NCBI GenBank assembly: GCA_900471485.1
Contig: UCEU01000005.1
Coordinates: forward strand, 1-64,000
Direction: 5' to 3'
Source of the DNA: Hyphomicrobiales bacterium
Lineage (GTDB): Bacteria > Pseudomonadota > Alphaproteobacteria > Rhizobiales > Rhizobiaceae
DNA: 64,000 nt
The number at the start of each line of letters is the position of its first letter. The stretch's first letter is position 1. Below, piece after piece: positions 1-8,324 of this stretch. The position numbers and the translations under genes were made by a program. The notes under the pieces are model-generated. The model was not told the DNA's origin. It ran no database searches and was given only the letters and a program-made list of their open reading frames with translations.

Positions 1-444
1 GGCACCGACGGCACGGTTTCGATCAAGACCACCGACTACAAGCTGACCGGCACCAACGTTCTGTTCAACGAAACCACCAGCGGTGGTATCCTCGGCAGCG
101 CCGGCACAGCTTCCAGCAAGTCGATCTACGGCTTCACGATCGGCGCCAACACGACGCAGGGCGACATCGACAACCTGCTCACGGACGTTGAATCGGCTCT
201 GAAGTCGATGACGACCCTCGGTTCGCAGCTCGGTTCGCTGCAGAAGCGCGTCGACATCCAGACGGACTTCGTTTCGTCGCTGAGCGACTCGATCGACTCC
301 GGCATCGGCCGTCTGGTTGACGCTGACATGGAAGAAGAATCTTCCAAGCTCAGCGCCCTGCAGACGCAGCAGCAGCTGGCAGTTCAGTCGCTGTCGATCG
401 CCAACTCCTCTTCGCAGAACATCCTCACGCTGTTCCGCAGCTAA
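1..444 (+). CDS. fla: flagellin, C-terminal part (5' end outside window)
   Basis: The reading frame is open from base 1 to the TAA at 442-444, so only the last 147 residues of a flagellin are present. The terminal ~45 residues match the D0 C-terminal helix of flagellins and are almost identical to the next gene (SIDSGIGRLVDADMEEES, then TQQQLA and SLSIANSSSQN). This helix packs inside the filament and carries export information. The part before it (GTDGTVSIKTTDYKLTG) belongs to the variable outer region. It is the first of three tandem flagellins seen here; rhizobia build complex filaments from several flagellins. A strong terminator follows at 513-540. Start, promoter and full length are not visible. 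Confidence 0.93.
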   Translation, partial: GTDGTVSIKTTDYKLTGTNVLFNETTSGGILGSAGTASSKSIYGFTIGANTTQGDIDNLLTDVESALKSMTTLGSQLGSLQKRVDIQTDFVSSLSDSIDSGIGRLVDADMEEESSKLSALQTQQQLAVQSLSIANSSSQNILTLFRS

Positions 445-512
445 CAATCGAAGCGCCCCACGGCGCTCGAAAAGACCTGCGCCGCCGGGATTTCCGGCGG
501 CTTCGATCCAAG

Positions 513-540
513 GCCGCGCTCTCGGGAGCGCGGCTTTTTT
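513..540 (+). terminator. rho-independent terminator after first flagellin
   Basis: A 9-bp perfect GC-rich stem (513-521 with 526-534) and a TCGG loop are followed by six T. Another GC hairpin (481-488 with 494-501) lies just before it. It separates the first flagellin from the second, so each flagellin is probably its own transcript. Confidence 0.85.
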
Positions 541-546
541 CGTTCG

Positions 547-561
547 TTAACTTTTCATTAA
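547..561. promoter_or_regulatory. CtrA-type box TTAA-N7-TTAA upstream of flagellin
   Basis: TTAA at 547-550 and 558-561 are separated by exactly seven bases (CTTTTCA) and followed by CC. This is the classical full CtrA recognition pattern of alphaproteobacteria. It lies 138 bp before the flagellin start at 700, downstream of the preceding terminator. Binding is inferred. Confidence 0.45.
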
Positions 562-699
562 CCAAACTGGTGTCTTTTGCGGTCAACGCAATGTTAACCA
601 AGCTTAAGAATCGGTTAGCAGGCATGACGCTGATTGCCGTTCCCGGTGGCGAACCGGAATGTCCCTTTCAAATATTTGCCATCAAGGGGCGATCTTTTC

Positions 700-1608
700 A
701 TGACGAGCATTTTGACCAACGTCGCGGCTATGTCCGCATTGCAGACATTGCGCGGTATCAACAGCAACCTCGAATCCACCCAGGGCCGCGTTTCCTCTGG
801 ATACCGCGTCGCCGAAGCCAAGGACAACGCCGCATACTGGTCGATCGCGACGACCATGCGCTCGGACAACAAGGCTCTTTCCGCTGTTTCTGACGCCCTC
901 GGTCTCGGCGCCGCCAAGGTTGATACCGCCTATTCCGCGCTGGACAGTGCGATCGACATCGTCACCGAAATCAAGGCGAAGATCGTAGCAGCCACGGAAA
1001 AGGGCGTCGACAAAACGAAGATTCAGGACGAGATTTCGCAGCTCCAGCAGCAGCTTCTGAGTGTCGCTCAGTCCGCGTCGTTCTCCGGCGAGAACTGGGT
1101 CGCCGGCAACACGACCAAGAGCGTCGTTTCCTCCTTCGTGCGTGATGCGAATGGCGAAGTATCGGTCAAGACGACGGAGTATGTCCTCAACGATGCATCG
1201 AACGGCAACGTGCTGTTCGGCATGACTACGTCCGGCGCTATCGACACTTCCACCGGCATCATCGGCACCTCCTATGCCAGCGTTGGCTCGATCTTCGCCA
1301 TGGATATCACGTCGTTCAGCGTTGACGATATCAACCTCGCATTGACCTCGGTCGAGTCGGGTCTCAGCTCGCTCACCAAGGCCGCCTCGCAGCTTGGTTC
1401 GATCTCCACCCGCATCGACCTGCAGGAGAGTTTCGTTTCCAACCTGAGCGACTCGATCGACTCCGGCATCGGACGTCTCGTCGATGCAGACATGGAAGAG
1501 GAATCGAGCAAGCTGACGGCGTTGCAGACGCAGCAGCAACTGGCGATCCAGTCGCTGTCGATCGCCAATTCCAGCGCGCAGAACGTCCTTACGCTGTTCC
1601 AGAACTAA
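700..1608 (+). CDS. fla: flagellin
   Basis: A 302-residue flagellin, the main subunit of the filament. The chosen ATG begins MTSILTNVAAMSALQTLR, the normal rhizobial flagellin N terminus. An upstream in-frame ATG at 634 would add 22 residues that do not resemble flagellin and is rejected. A purine-rich AAGGGG lies about 10 nt before 700. N-terminal D0/D1 helix is at about 1-135, a short variable region at about 140-225, and the C-terminal helix at about 230-302 (SIDSGIGRLVDADMEEES). The C-terminal segment is nearly identical to the gene upstream, which points to tandem duplication with homogenisation. It has its own terminator (1658-1690) and a CtrA-type box upstream. Confidence 0.96.
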   Translation: MTSILTNVAAMSALQTLRGINSNLESTQGRVSSGYRVAEAKDNAAYWSIATTMRSDNKALSAVSDALGLGAAKVDTAYSALDSAIDIVTEIKAKIVAATEKGVDKTKIQDEISQLQQQLLSVAQSASFSGENWVAGNTTKSVVSSFVRDANGEVSVKTTEYVLNDASNGNVLFGMTTSGAIDTSTGIIGTSYASVGSIFAMDITSFSVDDINLALTSVESGLSSLTKAASQLGSISTRIDLQESFVSNLSDSIDSGIGRLVDADMEEESSKLTALQTQQQLAIQSLSIANSSAQNVLTLFQN

Positions 1609-1657
1609 GGCTGCGCGCCGCCGGCAAGCTCGAAAGACGCAACCATTTCGAACATCG

Positions 1658-1690
1658 AAAGCCGCATTCGATAAGTGCGGCTTTCTCTTT
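1658..1690 (+). terminator. rho-independent terminator after second flagellin
   Basis: AAAGCCGCA (1658-1666) pairs perfectly with TGCGGCTTT (1676-1684), with a 9-nt loop and a T-rich tail. It closes the flagellin transcript. Confidence 0.8.
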
Positions 1691-1714
1691 GTTTTTCAAG
1701 CAATATTCAAAGAT

Positions 1715-1738
1715 TGCGCGAAGCTTGCGGCACAGGTT
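1715..1738 (+). promoter_or_regulatory. weak copy of the 24-base flagellar element
   Basis: TGCGCGAAG, nine bases, then CAGGTT resembles the element at 2897 and 14668 (TCGCGCAAG-N9-CTAGTT) with the same spacing. It lies 160 bp before the third flagellin. The match is partial. Confidence 0.2.
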
Positions 1739-1898
1739 TCGCGGCCCTTGCGAACCTGATGCAGCTTGTTTACCTTCGCTTAACAGTTGATTTGTTTTCA
1801 GCGACAAGCCGACCTGGGACACCGGTCGGCAGGCATGACGCCAGGTCCGTCGCTGCCGGTAGCCCGGTCTTTCCTCGCATCTCATTAAGAGCTTAACG

Positions 1899-2855
1899 AT
1901 GACCTATAGAATCTCCAGCGCCGGGCAGGTCAATGCCCTGGCAGCATTGCGCATCATCAACAGGGATACAGCGGCCGTACAGCAGCAGACCTCCTCTGGA
2001 GCTCGCGTGGAGACCGCCGCCGATGATGCGACCTACTGGTCCTATGCCAGCGTCATGAAGTCGGACAGCAGCTCGCTGAACAACATTCACGATGCGCTCG
2101 GTGTCGGCGCCTCAAAGGTCGATACCGCCTACACCTCGATGAACAGCCTGATCGACCAGCTCGGCGATATCCGCTCCTTGCTCGTCAGCGCGCAGGAGGC
2201 CGGCGTCGACAAGACCAAGCTCAACACGACGCTCACCGAGCTCAAGAGCCAGATGCAGACGACGGTCCAGACGACCAACTTCGCCGGCGAGAACTGGCTG
2301 TTGAATCGCGATACGAACCTGCCGACCTCGCGTTCCGTCATCGGCGGTTTCGTGCGCGGTCCGAACGGCGACTACCAGATGCAGAACATCTCGTTTCCCG
2401 CCAGCGATACCGTCATGATCGACATGAGCGATGCGAGCCGTGGACTTCTCACCAAGGCTGTGAACGCCAACACCGACAGCAGCACGCCCGACCGCAACTA
2501 CTACCTGCTCAACGCCGGCTCCTCGACCGGAGCGGCCGGAACCGAGATCGCGCTTGATGACAATACGACTGACCAACAGTTGCAGGACATGCTCGGCGTA
2601 GTCGATCAGTTGCTTGGCACCTTGACGACGACCGCGGCCGGCCTGGGCATCATGAGCGCGCGCATCGACGACCGCGTCACCTATACCAAGAACATGGCCG
2701 ATCTCACGGACAAGGGCCTTCATTCGCTGATCGATACCGACATGGACGAGGCCTCCGTCCGTCTGAAGTCTTTGCTGACGCAGCAGCAGATGGGGACCGA
2801 AGCTGTCTCCATCCTGAACACGGCGGCAAGCAAGGTTCTGATCCTTCTGCAGTAA
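1899..2855 (+). CDS. flagellin, divergent paralogue
   Basis: A 318-residue flagellin with the same plan but clearly diverged from the two upstream copies. The N terminus (MTYRISSAGQVNALAALR) and C terminus (SLIDTDMDEASVRLKSLL, TQQQMGTEAVSILNTA) keep the heptad pattern of the D0/D1 helices, while the middle (about 140-230) is different and longer. In rhizobia such minor flagellins are co-assembled with the principal one. The ATG at 1899 follows AAGAG at about 1886. An imperfect GC hairpin (2864-2888) follows the stop. Which Fla letter it corresponds to cannot be decided from sequence alone. Confidence 0.94.
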   Translation: MTYRISSAGQVNALAALRIINRDTAAVQQQTSSGARVETAADDATYWSYASVMKSDSSSLNNIHDALGVGASKVDTAYTSMNSLIDQLGDIRSLLVSAQEAGVDKTKLNTTLTELKSQMQTTVQTTNFAGENWLLNRDTNLPTSRSVIGGFVRGPNGDYQMQNISFPASDTVMIDMSDASRGLLTKAVNANTDSSTPDRNYYLLNAGSSTGAAGTEIALDDNTTDQQLQDMLGVVDQLLGTLTTTAAGLGIMSARIDDRVTYTKNMADLTDKGLHSLIDTDMDEASVRLKSLLTQQQMGTEAVSILNTAASKVLILLQ

Positions 2856-2863
2856 TTGGAAAC

Positions 2864-2888
2864 GCCATCAGCGCCCGGCGCTGGTGGC
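2864..2888 (+). terminator. GC-rich hairpin after third flagellin
   Basis: GCCATCAGCGC (2864-2874) pairs with GCGCTGGTGGC (2878-2888) with one G-T pair and a 3-nt loop. No T-run follows, so it may be a weak terminator or a 3' stabilising hairpin. Confidence 0.45.
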
Positions 2889-2896
2889 CTTCATCC

Positions 2897-2920
2897 TCGC
2901 GCAAGTTTGACCTCCTAGTT
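2897..2920 (+). promoter_or_regulatory. 24-base flagellar element (candidate promoter/Rem site), copy 1
   Basis: TCGCGCAAG, then TTTGACCTC, then CTAGTT. The first nine and last six bases are identical to the element at 14668-14691, with the same 9-base spacing; the flanks are also similar (CGAGCCG here, CGATCCG there). It lies about 100 bp before the fliH-like gene that opens the motB operon. Confidence 0.5.
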
Positions 2921-3020
2921 TCGAGCCGTAATGGCGCCGTTTGAGAACCGTGCCTGAGCGTTGTCTGATTGAAGTGAGGCGCGGCATGTCGCAGTTGTCT
3001 GTTGGTACGAGGTGGTTTCG

Positions 3021-3659
3021 GTGAGCGCACAGCTTTCTCGCTACCTGAAGGATTTCGGCGAGCCGGTGGTTGTCATACCAGCCGTGGAGCCGGATGATTT
3101 CCCCGTCGACTTCGGCGTTATCCCTGATCTGCAACCGGACGTGCCGGAAGTCGATGTCGCGGCCGAAAAAGAGGTCGCCCACGCGGCCGGCCACGCGGAA
3201 GCAACGGCAGCGCTGACCGAGAAGTACGAGGCTGAGGCTGAAACCATCGCGGCTGTGCACGAGCGCCAGATCGAAGAGATCCGCAATCAGTACGAGGTGG
3301 AAGCCGCGGAGCTGATCGCGACGCGGCTTGACGCCATCGCGGCTGAAGTTGCCGAACTCGTCAGCGCGAGCGTTGCGAAGATGCTGGCCCCTGTCATGAC
3401 CGATGTCATGATCGACAAGGCTGTTGCCGATCTTGCGGTCGCGTTGCGCGCCGCGATCATCGAAGGCGATATCGGGTCCGTCGTCGTCGCAGGACCAACG
3501 ACGCTTTTCGAAGCATTGAAAAAACAAATGGGCGAGAAGGCCGGCCTTCTTCGTCACCATGAAACGGGCGATGTCGATCTGACTGCTGAACTCGGCGACG
3601 CTGTGCTTGTGACTCGCATGTCCGCTTGGGCGACGAGCTTGAAGAAAGTTCTGGAATGA
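3021..3659 (+). CDS. FliH-like protein (putative flagellar export stator/ATPase regulator)
   Basis: A 212-residue protein. I use the GTG at 3021 because GAGGTGG (3010-3016) sits just before it; an in-frame GTG at 3012 is the alternative. Residues about 45-105 are Glu/Ala-rich and probably coiled coil. The C-terminal ~110 residues run as helix, helix, then a segment GDVDLTAELGDAVLVTRMSA ending in an amphipathic helix, which has the order and hydrophobic pattern of the FliH/YscL C-terminal domain that binds the FliI ATPase. FliH is often not annotated in rhizobial clusters because it is so divergent. The stop overlaps the motB start by ATGA, so the two are translationally coupled. The FliH assignment is inference; the flagellar context is strong. 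Confidence 0.6.
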   Translation: MSAQLSRYLKDFGEPVVVIPAVEPDDFPVDFGVIPDLQPDVPEVDVAAEKEVAHAAGHAEATAALTEKYEAEAETIAAVHERQIEEIRNQYEVEAAELIATRLDAIAAEVAELVSASVAKMLAPVMTDVMIDKAVADLAVALRAAIIEGDIGSVVVAGPTTLFEALKKQMGEKAGLLRHHETGDVDLTAELGDAVLVTRMSAWATSLKKVLE

Positions 3660-4921
3660 GTGATAGCGAGAACCACCACCACGGCAAGAACGAGATCATC
3701 ATCGTCAAGCGGCATGGCGGCGGCGATCACGATGGCGCGCACGGCGGCGCCTGGAAGATCGCCTATGCCGACTTCATGACCGCGATGATGGCCTTCTTCC
3801 TGGTCATGTGGCTGGTCAACGCCGCCAACGAAGAGACCAAGGCCTCCGTCGCGACCTACTTCAACCCGATCAAGCTTGCCGATGAAAAGCCGACCGAGAA
3901 GGGCTTGAAAAAGCCCGTCGACCAGGCCGACGGCGAAGAGAAGCAGGACAAGTCGAAGGAAAAGGAAGATCAGCCTACCCAGGGCGCTTCTGCCGCCAAC
4001 GGCGACGACCAGACCTCGACATCAGGCGACCAGACCAACTATTCCGAAGCCGACTTCTTTGAGAATCCATACTCCGTGCTTGCCGAGATCGCCCAGGAAG
4101 TCGGTCAGCAGGCGAACGTCAGCGCCAAGGGCGAGGGCGGTGCGGCCGATTCCGGCCCGGCAACCGGCGCGGATGGCGGTGAAGCCTATCGCGACCCGTT
4201 CGATCCCGATTTCTGGACCAAGCAGGTCGAGGTGACGCATGCCGACAAGCGCGATCCGAACGCGGCGGATTCCGTCGAGCTCGCCAAGGCCGAGGCGCAG
4301 AAAGCCGAGGAACTGACCAAGGCCGCCGACGCCGAGAAGTCGGATCCCGACAAGACGGCCAAGGCTTCCGACGGCATCGCCACGCAAGAACAGTTGGCGG
4401 CTGCGCAAAGCGAAGCGGCCAAGGCCGGCGAGCAGAGCCCCCAGGCGAAGGCCGAGGAGAAGAAGCAGGCCGATGAGCTTCAGAAGGAAATCGCCCAGCA
4501 GATCGGCGGCGTCGCCGGCAAGCTCGCGGAAGGCCTGACGGTCACGCCCGCGGAGGGTGGTCTTCTCGTCAGCCTCTCCGACCAGAGCGACGATTCCATG
4601 TTCAATGTCGGCTCGGCCGTTCCCCGCAAGGAAATGGTTCTGGCGATGGAGAAGATCGGCGAGGTCCTGAAGGACAAGCCCGGCGCCATCGTCATCCGGG
4701 GCCATACCGACGGGCGCCAGTACAAGGGCGAAAACGAGAACTGGCGTCTGTCCATGGACCGCGCCCAGGCGGCCTATTACATGATCGTGCGTGGCGGCAT
4801 GGATGAGAAGCGCATCTCCCAGGTCTCGGGCTTTGCCGACCGCAAGCTCAAGGATGCGGCCGATCCGTTCAGCGCCTCCAACCGCCGTATCGAAATCCTG
4901 GTGCAGGCGGATCAGAGCTGA
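3656..4921 (+). CDS. motB: flagellar motor protein MotB
   Basis: A 421-residue stator subunit that anchors the proton channel to peptidoglycan. After a His/Lys-rich cytoplasmic start, a single membrane segment (about 36-60, YADFMTAMMAFFLVMWLVNA) contains the essential proton-binding Asp at about residue 39. A very long charged Glu/Lys/Asp/Ala linker runs from about 60 to 285. The C-terminal OmpA-like domain (about 295-418) contains IVIRGHTDGR and a final SNRRIEILVQ, both typical of peptidoglycan binding. The protein is much longer than enterobacterial MotB because of the linker. The ATG at 3656 overlaps the previous stop; motC follows 2 nt downstream. Confidence 0.96.
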   Translation: MSDSENHHHGKNEIIIVKRHGGGDHDGAHGGAWKIAYADFMTAMMAFFLVMWLVNAANEETKASVATYFNPIKLADEKPTEKGLKKPVDQADGEEKQDKSKEKEDQPTQGASAANGDDQTSTSGDQTNYSEADFFENPYSVLAEIAQEVGQQANVSAKGEGGAADSGPATGADGGEAYRDPFDPDFWTKQVEVTHADKRDPNAADSVELAKAEAQKAEELTKAADAEKSDPDKTAKASDGIATQEQLAAAQSEAAKAGEQSPQAKAEEKKQADELQKEIAQQIGGVAGKLAEGLTVTPAEGGLLVSLSDQSDDSMFNVGSAVPRKEMVLAMEKIGEVLKDKPGAIVIRGHTDGRQYKGENENWRLSMDRAQAAYYMIVRGGMDEKRISQVSGFADRKLKDAADPFSASNRRIEILVQADQS

Positions 4922-4923
4922 CC

Positions 4924-6213
4924 ATGGCCCGTCTTCACCGCCATCTGCTGTTTCTTCTTGCCGGCATCGCTCTCGCCGTGCCCGCGGCGGGCAGGGCGGA
5001 GGACCAGGAGAACATCGAGCCCTACAAGATGCTGCGGTCGCTGCAATTCGTGCAGGATTCGGTCGTGCAGGGCGATCATTCGGCCGGCGAGATGCAGCGC
5101 TTCATGCTGAATACCATCGACCAGCGCCTGCGCACGGTCGATTCTTCCGTGTTCGAGGATGACCGCAACGTCGATGCCGCGCTGATCTACGCAATGAGCG
5201 GCGGCAATCCGCAGACCCTGGAATATCTCGTCTCGCGCGACGTCAATGGCTACTTCGACAATCGCGTCACGGATGTCCTGCGCAAATATCTGAGCGGCAA
5301 GGGCCTGCTCGTCGCCAAGAGTCTTGTCGAGACGGCCAACGAGTACAAGGACAAGAAGATCGGTCCGTACCTTGCGCTGGTCGGCGGCAATGTCACCATC
5401 GCCAAGAGTCCGCAGGAAGCGTTGAAGCTATACGATCAGGCACGTCTCAATGAGCCGGGCACCATCGTCGAGGAGGCCGCGTTGCGCCGCTCGCTGGCGA
5501 TCTGCGTCGATAGCGGCATGGTGGACAAGGGGCTCGACTACTCGCAGCGCTACGTGCGCCGTTTCCTGCATTCGCCTTATGCCAGCCAGTTCGCCGATCT
5601 CTTCGTCAAGCTGCTCGTCGATCATGACCATCAGGTGAAGCCGGACGACGTCATCGGTATTCTCGGTTTCATGGATGAGGCGCGTCAGCGCGAGGTCTAT
5701 TTGCGCATCGCCCGTGCGGCCGCCATCGCCGGCAAGGGCGAACTGGCGCGCATGTCGGCGGAGCGCGCGCAGGCATTGTCGGGTGATTCCGGCAATGCTT
5801 TCGGAGCGCTGGCCGATTTCTATGGCGGCATGGCAGGCATCTCGACCGATAACGTCGATGCCGCCGCCAAGAACATCAACACCATCTCCGACAATGAATT
5901 GTCACCCCGGGACAAGGCGCTTCGCGCTGCCGCGCGGGCTGTTGCCGAGCAGGTTCTGCGTGCACCGGATCCCGCAAGTTTGACGCAAGTATCCGCCCCT
6001 AAATCTAGCGGGCAAGAAATCACTTCTGACCAGGAAAGCGCCTCGCCGACGGCCGAGCCGGGAGACGATCCTGGTGCAGTGGAAGCGGCATCCGTGCCTG
6101 CTTCCGATGTGGAGGGGTTGCAGAATGCAGACCCTGCCTTCAGCTCATTTGTAACGTCAAGTCGGTCCCGGTTGGATGAGATCGACGGTCTGTTGAACAA
6201 AGAAAGCAATTGA
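4924..6213 (+). CDS. motC: chemotaxis/motility protein MotC
   Basis: A 429-residue periplasmic protein specific to the rhizobial flagellar motor. It has an N-terminal Sec signal (hydrophobic LLFLLAGIALAVPAAGRA, cleavage near residue 25). The body has repeated helical segments (VVEEAALRRSLAICVDSG type) suggestive of a TPR-like solenoid, and a Ser/Glu/Pro-rich tail from about 345. In Sinorhizobium MotC interacts with the periplasmic part of MotB and is required for motor activity (family knowledge). It begins 2 nt after motB, and fliK begins 1 nt after its stop, so all are one operon. A weak copy of the flagellar element lies inside it at 5970. Confidence 0.93.
   Translation: MARLHRHLLFLLAGIALAVPAAGRAEDQENIEPYKMLRSLQFVQDSVVQGDHSAGEMQRFMLNTIDQRLRTVDSSVFEDDRNVDAALIYAMSGGNPQTLEYLVSRDVNGYFDNRVTDVLRKYLSGKGLLVAKSLVETANEYKDKKIGPYLALVGGNVTIAKSPQEALKLYDQARLNEPGTIVEEAALRRSLAICVDSGMVDKGLDYSQRYVRRFLHSPYASQFADLFVKLLVDHDHQVKPDDVIGILGFMDEARQREVYLRIARAAAIAGKGELARMSAERAQALSGDSGNAFGALADFYGGMAGISTDNVDAAAKNINTISDNELSPRDKALRAAARAVAEQVLRAPDPASLTQVSAPKSSGQEITSDQESASPTAEPGDDPGAVEAASVPASDVEGLQNADPAFSSFVTSSRSRLDEIDGLLNKESN
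5970..5993 (+). promoter_or_regulatory. partial copy of the flagellar element inside motC
   Basis: TCCCGCAAGTTTGACGCA matches 15 of the first 18 bases of the element at 2897. It lies inside the motC coding region, 222 bp before fliK, and could be an internal promoter. The last six bases do not match CTAGTT. Confidence 0.2.
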
Positions 6214-6214
6214 T

Positions 6215-7645
6215 ATGATGGACATCAGCGTTTCGGGGGGAGCGTCTGGAGCGGAAGCCGCGGCGGCTGCCAAGGGCGGCCGTCAGGCGGTGAAAGGCAA
6301 CGATGCCAACGGCGGCGGATTTTCCGATGTTCTCGACAAGACCAATGGTGGCAGCGCGGGCGGCAAGAATGCCAATGCTTCCGCGAACGGCCAGGCCGAT
6401 GGGGCAGCCGAAAACCCGCAGCCGGGTGCCGAGCACGCGTCGCAAAGGCCTGCTGCAAAGCCGATCATCGATCTCAACGACAGTTCTCTGAAAGCACAGG
6501 CCGAAGCCGCCGCCAATGCGGGCAAGGCCACCGAGAAGGCACCCGCTGAGCAGATCAAGGCGAAGCCCGGCAAGGGCGCCAAGGTGGACGATGCCGAGAC
6601 AGTCGATGACGAGCTTACAGCGCACGGCGCAAAGAGCGGAAAGCCGACAAGGAACGCTTCGTCCGAAACGGACAACGTCGCGGCCGCCGATGATGACGCC
6701 GCAAGCGATGTGCTGAGCCTGCTGGTCCAGACCCCGGCAGACACCTCGGCGGGCGCGGCATTGGCCGCCGCCATGAACGGACAGAAGTTCGACGGCAAGG
6801 CGACCTCCGAGATCAAGGAGAAGACGTCGGCCGATGGTAACTCGAAGAGCAGACTCGTGTCCGACGTCGCCAGTTCGCTGTCGACGTCCGCTGATTCCGC
6901 GGATGATGTCGCCATGCCTGGCACGGAGGAGACCGATAGCGTCAGCGGTTCGATCTTCCGGTTGAGCCGCGCGGATGGCCGTGGCCAGTCCATGGACGTC
7001 CATCTCGGTATAGACCGTGATGCTGCCAAGGAAAGCGGCGGCCGCGCGAGTGTGGAGAACGTCTCCATCCTCGATTCCCGTCGTTACATCGGTCTCGCCG
7101 GTGGCACGAATTCTGCTGCGGTCACCGCGGCGATCTCGGGTGATGCCGAATGGGCGCATGCACTGCAGGCGAGCTCAGCACTTTCCAACGCGGCTGAATG
7201 GACGAGCACCGGCAAGGTGGTCAACACGCTGAAGATCCAGATGAACCCTATTGAACTGGGGCTGGTAACGGCGACAATGCGTCTGCAGGGCGATGCGCTC
7301 AACATCGATCTGAAGGTCGAGACCGGGGCGGCCTATCGGCAGCTGAAGGAAGACCACAGCAAGATCGTCGAGGTGCTTCGTGCACAGGGCTACGCGATCG
7401 ACAACGTATCGATCAGCATGGCCCCCGTCGATCGCTCCGACGCGGGCAACCAGGCCGGCGGGCAGGGGCAGTCGGCCCAGCAGCAGGCCTTCGCGCAGCA
7501 GGGCCAGGGCGGCCAGGCGCGCGAGCGGCAGTATCAATCCGGACAGAGCACCGGTGGAGGCTTCGATGGCGCAGGTGAAACGGGTATGGAAGGCGTTGCT
7601 GCTGGCACCGCTGGCGGCCGCGGCACTGGCGACGTTTACCTCTAG
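6215..7645 (+). CDS. fliK: flagellar hook-length control protein FliK (formerly MotD)
   Basis: A 476-residue secreted ruler protein that measures the hook and switches export from hook to filament subunits. The first ~330 residues are a low-complexity Ala/Gly/Ser/Asp/Lys region, as expected of the unfolded ruler. The conserved Flg_hook domain lies at about 330-400 (KIQMNPIELGLVTATMRLQG, then LKVETGAAYRQLKEDH). A Gln/Gly-rich tail follows. In rhizobia this gene was first called motD and later reassigned as fliK. The ATG at 6215 follows the motC stop by one base. Its last 80 bases overlap the start of the next gene. Confidence 0.93.
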   Translation: MMDISVSGGASGAEAAAAAKGGRQAVKGNDANGGGFSDVLDKTNGGSAGGKNANASANGQADGAAENPQPGAEHASQRPAAKPIIDLNDSSLKAQAEAAANAGKATEKAPAEQIKAKPGKGAKVDDAETVDDELTAHGAKSGKPTRNASSETDNVAAADDDAASDVLSLLVQTPADTSAGAALAAAMNGQKFDGKATSEIKEKTSADGNSKSRLVSDVASSLSTSADSADDVAMPGTEETDSVSGSIFRLSRADGRGQSMDVHLGIDRDAAKESGGRASVENVSILDSRRYIGLAGGTNSAAVTAAISGDAEWAHALQASSALSNAAEWTSTGKVVNTLKIQMNPIELGLVTATMRLQGDALNIDLKVETGAAYRQLKEDHSKIVEVLRAQGYAIDNVSISMAPVDRSDAGNQAGGQGQSAQQQAFAQQGQGGQARERQYQSGQSTGGGFDGAGETGMEGVAAGTAGGRGTGDVYL

Positions 7646-8150
7646 CGCCGAGGCTTCCAGCAGCGCCTGCGAGCAGGAAATCCAGTCTGCTGCGTTGAAG
7701 TACGGTATCCCTGAAGGCATCCTCTATTCCGTCGGCTTGACGGAGACGGGCCGCAAGGGTTCGCTATACCCCTATGCGCTGAATATCGAGGGAAAGGCTT
7801 TCTTTCCGCCGTCGGAACAGGCGGCCCTGCGTCAGGTTGATGTTGCCAAACGCTCCGGCGCGAAGCTGATCGACATCGGCTGCATGCAGATCAACCAGTA
7901 TTACCACGGCGAGAATTTTCGCTCGATGGAGGAGATGTTCGATCCTCGGCGGAATGTCGAATACGCTGCGAAGTTCCTGAGCAACCTCCACGACCGCCAT
8001 GAGACCTGGACCATGGCGGTAGCCAGATACCACGCTGGACCGAACAACGACCCCGCGCAAAAGCAATATGTCTGCAGGGTCATTGCCAATCTCGTCGCTA
8101 CCGGCTACGGCAAGTGGACTCCTAACGCGAGCAATTTCTGCCAGAACTGA
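7566..8150 (+). CDS. lytic transglycosylase-like protein (flagellar operon)
   Basis: A 194-residue secreted protein. The ATG at 7566 gives a clear signal peptide (VWKALLLAPLAAAALATFTS with cleavage after SAEA), whereas longer forms start inside the fliK frame. The mature part is a SLT/lysozyme-like domain. GIPEGILYSVGLTETGRKG carries the likely catalytic Glu in the place of the ES.G motif, followed by GCMQINQYYHG and AVARYHAGPNN, the other hallmarks of transglycosylases. It should open peptidoglycan for rod or motor insertion, a role the FlgJ homologue downstream lacks. It overlaps fliK by 80 nt. Known in Sinorhizobium as the orf between fliK/motD and rem. Confidence 0.85.
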   Translation: MAQVKRVWKALLLAPLAAAALATFTSSAEASSSACEQEIQSAALKYGIPEGILYSVGLTETGRKGSLYPYALNIEGKAFFPPSEQAALRQVDVAKRSGAKLIDIGCMQINQYYHGENFRSMEEMFDPRRNVEYAAKFLSNLHDRHETWTMAVARYHAGPNNDPAQKQYVCRVIANLVATGYGKWTPNASNFCQN

Positions 8151-8279
8151 TTCAATCAAAGATTGCAAAAATGGAACAAACCAGAAATGTGTCACAATGT
8201 GGCCGAAAGCTGGATCAATGTGGCAAGGCAAGTCACATTTTAGGACTCGTTAACTTTTCCACGAAAAAATAGTGCGCAT

Positions 8280-8287
8280 ATGGTTAA
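8280..8287 (-). promoter_or_regulatory. CtrA half-box TTAACCAT (reverse) before rem
   Basis: ATGGTTAA on the + strand is TTAACCAT on the other strand, the half-site form reported as typical for CtrA in Sinorhizobium. It lies 38 bp upstream of a full TTAA-N7-TTAA box. Confidence 0.35.
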
Positions 8288-8324
8288 CGACCTACTACAT
8301 ATAGAGCAAATCGGGACCCAATAG

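Noticed and set aside
594..608. Second TTAA pair before the flagellin at 700
   Set aside because: The spacing is six bases, so it is not a full CtrA box.
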